From: Candidatus Rhabdochlamydia sp.
GTDB lineage: Bacteria; Chlamydiota; Chlamydiia; Chlamydiales; Rhabdochlamydiaceae
Reading direction: 5' to 3'
Assembly: GCA_030043815.1 (NCBI GenBank)
Contig: JASHWX010000041.1
Span: forward strand, 1 to 10,702
Length of the DNA: 10,702 nucleotides
Part shown: positions 6,332 to 10,702 of the stretch, one piece after another
Numbering within the stretch: the stretch's first letter is position 1
How the letters are laid out: each line of letters starts with the position of its first letter
Made by a program: the position numbers and the translations under genes
Notes under the pieces: model-generated
Databases searched by the model: none
What the model was told of the DNA's origin: nothing
What the model saw: the letters and a program-made list of their open reading frames with translations, nothing else

Positions 6332-7282
6332 ATGACAATTATAAACAGTTCGTTTATTACATCAGATGTTTTACTTTCAATGCAGATTATTCAAGATGAC
6401 GACATGCCGCCGCCTGAGATGTCCCGCATCTGGGAATTCTGCGCGAAAAGGCCCGGGCCGCATGGAGGGCACATTTATGATTTTAAAATTTCAGAAATCT
6501 ATAAGAATCTGATCGGTCAGAAAAATCGGGAGATTTTTCCCGCCATCGAACCTGATGCATCAGACATTATGCAAATCATCTCTCTTTCCGCGGATTATAG
6601 GGATGATTTTAATTTGCTGGGTTATGACCTATCGACAAAGTCTTTTTCCCTTCCTGACGCAGAAGCTCTAAAAAGGGGATTTGAAGTGCTGAAAAAAAAG
6701 TACCGCCACTTACAACCGCTCGACATCCGCTCATGCCCAGGGACTGCTACAGAAGAAGAATTCATCGAGACTTTCTGCCAGGGAGCGGATGTCATCCTCT
6801 CCACAGGCCGCGAATTTGTCCACGACCATTTCAATCATGTCATGTACATGATTCTGACGATTTTGATGAATCAACGAGGTTATTATCTGGCAAAAAACGC
6901 GCTTGCTCAGATGATCAAGAACGAGGTTCTTGTGCGCATGCAATATTTTAAGACGCTGATCCACAGCGAGACTGACGAAAAGAAAAAACAAGTTCTCACT
7001 CAGATGCTAGGCGATGTCAAAACAACCATGACCCTCTACATCGATCTCGTCTGGATCTACGGTCCCGACTATCGGGATTTGCTGAAAAAGAAAGCAGCTG
7101 TATTCAATACCCCGCCCTATCATTTCACTAAGTTGTGGAGTTTTATGGATTACCAAGCTTGGAGAGCAAAACAGCCGTTGCCGGCTGTATCCCCATCTCT
7201 GAGAATCCATTACGACGCGCAATGGCGCCGATTCCGCGAATTGACAGAACCGCAGCAGAGCTCTAGCTGCATTTTATCTTAG
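6332..7282 (+). CDS. Orphan protein with C-terminal CaaX-like motif, candidate effector
   Basis: I do not recognise a family for this 316-residue protein. It has no Sec signal. Most of it appears soluble and helical, with one hydrophobic stretch (VMYMILTILM, 170-179) that could be a buried helix. Basic and aromatic residues are common near the end. The last residues are SSSCILS, with C313 followed by two aliphatic residues and Ser. This fits the eukaryotic CaaX box recognised by farnesyltransferase; human H-Ras ends CVLS. A short Gln/Ser-rich linker exposes the tail. Some effectors of intracellular bacteria, notably in Legionella, are prenylated by host enzymes at such tails, so membrane targeting inside the host is a reasonable inference. 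Its last nine bases overlap the pepF 3' end on the other strand. A chance occurrence of the tetrapeptide cannot be excluded. Confidence 0.75.
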   Translation: MTIINSSFITSDVLLSMQIIQDDDMPPPEMSRIWEFCAKRPGPHGGHIYDFKISEIYKNLIGQKNREIFPAIEPDASDIMQIISLSADYRDDFNLLGYDLSTKSFSLPDAEALKRGFEVLKKKYRHLQPLDIRSCPGTATEEEFIETFCQGADVILSTGREFVHDHFNHVMYMILTILMNQRGYYLAKNALAQMIKNEVLVRMQYFKTLIHSETDEKKKQVLTQMLGDVKTTMTLYIDLVWIYGPDYRDLLKKKAAVFNTPPYHFTKLWSFMDYQAWRAKQPLPAVSPSLRIHYDAQWRRFRELTEPQQSSSCILS

Positions 7283-9064
7283 CAAGCCTGACAATTCAGT
7301 CACTAGCTCATTGAAGTGATGCATGGCCGACTCCACCGGATGGGAGGTGCGCATGTCAACACCTGCTAGCTCGAGGATATCGATCGGCGCGCGGCTGGAT
7401 CCCGATGAGAGGAAAGCGAGATAGCGCTCGCGGGCTTCATCGCCGCCGCTTAAGACTTTATCGACAAGCATATGAGCTGCGCTGATGCCTGTTGTGTATT
7501 GGTAGACGTAAAAATTGTAATAAAAATGGGGAATGCGGGCCCATTCGATTTCAGCTTCATCGTCCATATAAAGATCGGGGCCGAAGTAATCCTCGTTGAG
7601 CTTGCGGTATTCCGTTTTTAACAGGGCAGGAGTCAATGGCATTCCCTGCTCTGCCCACTCGTGGATTTTTAGTTCGAACTCGGCAAACATCGCCTGTCTG
7701 AGCAATGTCGCGCGCATGTCGTCGAGCTTTTGATTAATAAGGAAGGCTTTTTGCTCTTTCGTTTTTACTTGTTTGAGGAGATGGCGTAGCAACAATTCTT
7801 CGTGGAACGTCGATGCCACTTCAGCGACAAAGATCGAATATTGAGAGTAATGGTAAGGCTGATGGCGGCGGCTGAGCAGCGAATGCATGCTATGGCCCGC
7901 CTCATGCGTAAGCGTCATGACATCGTTGAACGTGCCATGGTAGTTCATCAAAATGTAGGGCATGCTGTCATAGCATCCGCTTGAATAGGCGCCCGATCGC
8001 TTGCGGGCAGTTTCGTAACGGTCCACCCAGCGGTCTTGAGTCAGGCCCTGATTGAGCGATCGCTGATAGTCCTCGCCTAAGATCGCTACCGATTCGACGA
8101 TCAACTGGACCGCCTCATCGAAAGCCATCCCCATATCGACCGCTTTGACAAGGGGCACATGCAGATCGTAAAGATGCAATTTGTTTAAGCCCAACGCCTC
8201 TTTGCGCATGTAGACGTAACGGTGCAATGCAGGCAGATGTTTGCGCACAGCTTGGATCAGGGATGTATACACTTTCACATCGATCTGATTCGGAAATAGC
8301 GCTGCTTCGACGCAAGATGAATACTTGCGGGAGCTCATGTCAAATACGTGGCGCTGCACTTGCCCGCCCAGCAATTCGCAAAGGGTATTTTCGAAAGCGC
8401 TAAAACTATTATGCAAAGTCTTAAATGCTTCCTCGCGCAGCTTTCTGTCTTTGTCGCGCAAGTAGAGCAAATACTTTCCATGCGTCAGTTCCCGTTTGTT
8501 GCCTTGGCTGTCTTCGACATTGGGGAATTTGAGGTCCGCATTGTTGAACGCGCCGAATGCCTGTGAAGATGTCTCAAGAGCCTTTCCAGCCATCGCGAGC
8601 AATTCTTCTTCGGCTGCAAGGAGCGTATGTTTTTTGAGCCGCACAATTTTTTCGAGGTAAAAGGCGTAATCTTTCAAGACCGGAGAATAGATGAGGGCAT
8701 TGAGCTCGGCATCGGGAAGCTGCAGCATCTCAGGCTCAAACCAGGCTGTCTCCTGACGGAATGCATAGAGCAAAGAGACGAGGCGCGCGTGGGCCTTTTT
8801 TGCTATCTCTTCAGCTACATCTTCATCATGGCGAAGATGGGCATAAGTATAGAGCTTGGATAATTGACGGTCGATCTCGCAGGTGTATGCAATAAATTCT
8901 TTAAGTTTTTCAGGGCTTTGCTTCCACGTCTTACGGTAAGGAGCTATCTCGGGCCAATGGACTTTCTGGTCTTCCCTCCCCCATTTGACAAGGTCTTCTT
9001 CCCAGGCTTCCCATGAAGGGTATAAGGCTTCGACATTCCATTTTTCTATCGTTGCTGTAGTCAT
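7274..9064 (-). CDS. pepF: Oligoendopeptidase F (M3 zinc metallopeptidase)
   Basis: PepF is a cytoplasmic zinc peptidase of family M3 that cleaves short peptides during protein turnover. The 596-residue length is typical. The zinc motif HEAGH supplies H387, E388 and H391, and the third ligand is E415 within VAEVAST. The downstream active-site regions typical of M3B enzymes, with Tyr/His-rich stretches (FYYNFYVYQYTTG), are intact. The ATG at 9062-9064 has GGAG (9073-9076) eight bases upstream. It stands divergent to groES, and the pepF, groES, groEL neighbourhood is also found in Chlamydia. The gene appears complete and unremarkable in sequence. Confidence 0.96.
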   Translation of the reverse strand: MTTATIEKWNVEALYPSWEAWEEDLVKWGREDQKVHWPEIAPYRKTWKQSPEKLKEFIAYTCEIDRQLSKLYTYAHLRHDEDVAEEIAKKAHARLVSLLYAFRQETAWFEPEMLQLPDAELNALIYSPVLKDYAFYLEKIVRLKKHTLLAAEEELLAMAGKALETSSQAFGAFNNADLKFPNVEDSQGNKRELTHGKYLLYLRDKDRKLREEAFKTLHNSFSAFENTLCELLGGQVQRHVFDMSSRKYSSCVEAALFPNQIDVKVYTSLIQAVRKHLPALHRYVYMRKEALGLNKLHLYDLHVPLVKAVDMGMAFDEAVQLIVESVAILGEDYQRSLNQGLTQDRWVDRYETARKRSGAYSSGCYDSMPYILMNYHGTFNDVMTLTHEAGHSMHSLLSRRHQPYHYSQYSIFVAEVASTFHEELLLRHLLKQVKTKEQKAFLINQKLDDMRATLLRQAMFAEFELKIHEWAEQGMPLTPALLKTEYRKLNEDYFGPDLYMDDEAEIEWARIPHFYYNFYVYQYTTGISAAHMLVDKVLSGGDEARERYLAFLSSGSSRAPIDILELAGVDMRTSHPVESAMHHFNELVTELSGLLR

Positions 9065-9090
9065 GCGTCTTACTCCATTTAAGAATTTGA

Positions 9091-9119
9091 ATTATGCGTG
9101 TTCGTCCCACAAGTGTCAA
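9091..9119 (-). promoter_or_regulatory. pepF promoter
   Basis: On the minus strand, a perfect TTGACA (9114-9119) is separated by 17 bases from CATAAT (9091-9096). Predicted transcription start is near 9084, giving a leader of about 20 bases that contains the GGAG ribosome binding site. This is the clearest housekeeping promoter in the window. Confidence 0.75.
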
Positions 9120-9161
9120 TCTGATACTAAAATTCTCATTATAAATTATTTATAGAAAATA

Positions 9162-9188
9162 CTAGCAACCAAAGCAGTATATTGCTAG
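9162..9188 (+). promoter_or_regulatory. Degenerate CIRCE-like HrcA operator
   Basis: CTAGCAACC (9162-9170), nine bases, then TATTGCTAG (9180-9188) reproduces the 9-9-9 layout of CIRCE (TTAGCACTC-N9-GAGTGCTAA). The core TAGCA/TGCTA is kept but the inner bases are not. One base more on each side also pairs (ACTAGCAA with TTGCTAGT). HrcA controls groESL through CIRCE in Chlamydia, so position upstream of groES supports the call; the mismatches keep it tentative. Confidence 0.45.
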
Positions 9189-9245
9189 TTTTTGTAGCCT
9201 AAAAGTACAATCTTGGATAGAATTTGCTGGTAGAGTATACTGCTT
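9172..9245. repeat. 10-bp inverted repeat bracketing the groESL promoter
   Basis: AAGCAGTATA (9172-9181) and TATACTGCTT (9236-9245) are perfect inverted copies. The left copy overlaps the CIRCE-like spacer and the right copy contains the candidate -10 box. Around one such pair could arise by chance in a window of this size, so a regulatory meaning is only a possibility. Confidence 0.4.
9213..9241 (+). promoter_or_regulatory. groESL promoter
   Basis: TTGGAT (9213-9218) is separated by 17 bases from TATACT (9236-9241), predicting a start near 9248 and a leader of about 200 nt. A weaker alternative, TTGCTA (9182-9187) with TACAAT (9206-9211) and an 18-base spacer, would overlap the CIRCE-like element directly. 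Confidence 0.6.
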
Positions 9246-9262
9246 CTATTCTTACTTTAACC

Positions 9263-9429
9263 AACGCGAGTTTTGGATAACCGCACTATGAAAATCGATC
9301 AGATTTCGGATGAATTTTGCACTAAAATGAGTGACGCTGGCGTCGACGACGCCGCCAGCGAACGAATTTTAGTACAAAATTCGCCGAAAGATATCGATTT
9401 GCATAGTGTGCTTATCCAAAACTCGCGTT
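9263..9429. repeat. 167-bp imperfect palindrome in the groESL leader
   Basis: The outermost 18 bases (9263-9280) are a perfect inverted copy of 9412-9429. Complementarity continues inward almost without a break, through ACTATG, AAATCGAT, TTTCGG, GAATTTTG and ACTAAAAT blocks, to CGCTGGC (9335-9341) with GCCAGCG (9354-9360) at the tip. A few mismatches and two single-base indels interrupt the arms. It lies between the predicted promoter and groES, ends five bases before the AGGAG ribosome binding site and has no T-run after it. It is either a MITE-like palindromic insertion or a regulatory RNA hairpin. I see no clear target-site duplication. Confidence 0.8.
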
Positions 9430-9447
9430 ACAACAGGAGATGAAAAG

Positions 9448-9759
9448 ATGGCTCAACAAACTACCAAGAAAATGACTCTTAAGCCTCTTGGAAACCGCGT
9501 CCTCGTTCAACGCCTTGAACAGGAAGAAACCCTCAAGGGGGGCATCATCCTTCCGGACACCGCTAAAAAAAAGCAGGAAACTGCAAAAGTGGTCGCCATT
9601 GGGACAGGATCGACGACCTCTGATGGCAAGCACATCCCCATCCCCGTCCAAGTGGGCGATAAAATCTTGATGGACAAGTATTCCGGCCAAGAAGTGACGA
9701 TCGACGATGAAGAATTCGTCATCTTGCGCGCCGACGACATCATCGCAATCATCAACTAA
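9448..9759 (+). CDS. groES: Co-chaperonin GroES (HSP10)
   Basis: GroES forms the heptameric lid of the GroEL folding chamber in the cytoplasm. The protein has 103 residues. LKPLGNRVLVQRLE (11-24) opens the family core. The mobile loop spans about 25-40 and holds the GroEL-contacting hydrophobic triplet I33, I34, L35. The C-terminal strand reads VILRADDIIAIIN. The ATG at 9448 was chosen because AGGAG (9435-9439) sits eight bases upstream. A longer in-frame start at 9406 would lie inside the 167-bp palindrome and is rejected. groEL follows 13 bases later in the same operon. Regulation probably includes HrcA through the CIRCE-like site, plus any effect of the palindromic leader. Confidence 0.97.
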   Translation: MAQQTTKKMTLKPLGNRVLVQRLEQEETLKGGIILPDTAKKKQETAKVVAIGTGSTTSDGKHIPIPVQVGDKILMDKYSGQEVTIDDEEFVILRADDIIAIIN

Positions 9760-9772
9760 GGGTAAAATATAT

Positions 9773-10702
9773 ATGGCAGCAAAAAACATTAAATTTAGAG
9801 AAGATGCACGCCAAAAGATCTTAAAAGGCGTTCGCACGTTGGCTTCCGCCGTTAAAGTGACTTTAGGGCCTAAGGGGCGCAATGTCGTCATCGACAAGTC
9901 CTATGGGGCTCCTCAAATCACTAAAGACGGGGTCACGGTCGCTAAAGAAATCGAGCTGGAAGACAAGCACGAGAACATGGGCGCTCAAATGGTCAAAGAG
10001 GTCGCCAATAAAACGGCTGACAAAGCGGGCGACGGGACCACCACTGCGACCGTTCTTGCCGAAGCGATCTATAGCGAAGGGCTTCGCAACGTGACTGCCG
10101 GCGCCAATCCGATGGAGATCAAGCGCGGCATCGAAAAAGCCGTCAAAGAGATTACAGCTGAGCTGAAAAAACTCAGCAAGCCGATCCAAGACCGTAAAGA
10201 GATCGCGCAGGTCGGCACGATTTCAGCCAACGGCGATGCCGAAATCGGCGAAATCATCGCTAAGGCGATGGAAAAGGTCGGCAAAGACGGGACGATCACT
10301 GTCGAAGAAGCGAAAGGATTCGAAACTGTCCTCGACGTCGTCGAAGGAATGAATTTCGACCGCGGCTACGTCTCTGCTTACTTCATGACCAATACCGAGA
10401 CGCAAGAATGCCTCCTCGAAGATGTCTTTGTGCTCATCTACGAGAAAAAAATCGCCTCCGTAAAAGATTTCCTCCCGATTTTGCAAACCGTTGCTGAAAC
10501 GGGAAGGCCGCTCCTCATCATCGCAGAAGACATTGAAGGCGAAGCGCTGGCGACCCTCGTCGTGAACCGCCTCCGCGCTGGGTTGAAAGTCTGCGCCGTC
10601 AAAGCGCCTGGATTTGGCGACCGCCGCAAAGCAATCTTGGAAGACATTGCCGTCCTCACTGGCGGAGAGCTCATCAGCGAAGAGCTCGGCATCAAGCTGG
10701 AG
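9773..10702 (+). CDS. groEL: Chaperonin GroEL, 3' end beyond the window
   Basis: GroEL is the 60-kDa chaperonin that folds proteins in an ATP-driven double ring. The first 310 codons are present and stay open to the window edge; a complete protein is usually about 540 residues. The start AAKNIKFREDAR, the TLGPKGRNV segment (30-38), the nucleotide motif GDGTTTATV (86-94) and the apical-domain entry RGYVSAYF (about 193-200) are all standard. The ATG at 9773 follows groES by 13 bases with a weak AAGGG upstream, so it is likely co-transcribed. Chlamydiae often carry additional divergent groEL copies. This one, linked to groES and with intact motifs, should be the housekeeping copy. Confidence 0.97.
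   Translation, partial: MAAKNIKFREDARQKILKGVRTLASAVKVTLGPKGRNVVIDKSYGAPQITKDGVTVAKEIELEDKHENMGAQMVKEVANKTADKAGDGTTTATVLAEAIYSEGLRNVTAGANPMEIKRGIEKAVKEITAELKKLSKPIQDRKEIAQVGTISANGDAEIGEIIAKAMEKVGKDGTITVEEAKGFETVLDVVEGMNFDRGYVSAYFMTNTETQECLLEDVFVLIYEKKIASVKDFLPILQTVAETGRPLLIIAEDIEGEALATLVVNRLRAGLKVCAVKAPGFGDRRKAILEDIAVLTGGELISEELGIKLE

Noticed and set aside
9322..9334. Possible second CIRCE-like motif (CTAAAATGAGTGA) within the palindrome
   Set aside because: Only fragments of the consensus occur, in the wrong order and without the N9 spacing.
9406..9447. Longer groES start that adds 14 residues
   Set aside because: The extension lies partly inside the palindrome, has no ribosome binding site and does not resemble GroES; the ATG at 9448 has a well-spaced AGGAG.
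9412..9897. Long antisense open frame opposite groES and the start of groEL
   Set aside because: Shadow of strongly biased coding sequence on the other strand; no promoter or ribosome binding site supports it.
1..10702. CRISPR arrays, tRNA or rRNA genes, insertion-sequence transposases
   Set aside because: I saw no regularly spaced repeats, cloverleaf tRNA with an anticodon, ribosomal RNA sequence or transposase motif on either strand.

Overview
The window most probably comes from a member of the Chlamydiota, and more likely an environmental, amoeba-associated lineage than a Chlamydiaceae pathogen. The main evidence is the pepF - groES - groEL neighbourhood, an arrangement known from Chlamydia. 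Supporting hints are several lineage-restricted proteins with effector-like traits and modest overall GC. This placement is inference from gene order and protein character; no search was run.

Layout. Bases 1-517 hold no convincing gene. They contain an unusual structured DNA element (about 62-366) made of nested inverted repeats and two near-identical-architecture hairpin modules. Bases 518-2507, read on the minus strand, form a tight three-gene operon: a membrane-anchored Rieske-like protein, a small class I cytochrome c and a monoheme outer-membrane-type protein. The Rieske-like protein keeps all four box cysteines but has lost both histidine ligands. Bases 2705-3043 encode a small coiled-coil protein. 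Bases 3149-4765 encode a large protein with three tandem helical repeats and a C-terminal transglutaminase/papain-like Cys-His-Asp domain. A small basic protein (4769-5101, minus) is convergent with it.

The housekeeping core follows: rpiA (5177-5851) and a bifunctional-nuclease-family (DUF151) gene (5857-6264). An AT-rich promoter region then precedes a 316-residue orphan protein (6332-7282) that ends in a CaaX-like tetrapeptide, CILS, as in host-prenylated proteins. pepF (7274-9064, minus) overlaps it tail to tail. A 383-base regulatory region divides pepF from groES and carries promoters in both directions, a degenerate CIRCE-like operator, and a 167-bp near-complete palindrome ending just before the groES ribosome binding site. 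groES (9448-9759) and groEL (9773 to the window edge, incomplete) close the window.

Functionally the window mixes three things: core metabolism and proteostasis (rpiA, pepF, groESL), an accessory electron-transfer operon, and two candidate host-interaction proteins. The strongest leads are the His-less Rieske protein, the CaaX-tailed orphan, the repeat-plus-protease-fold protein, the hairpin modules at the left edge and the giant palindrome in the groESL leader.
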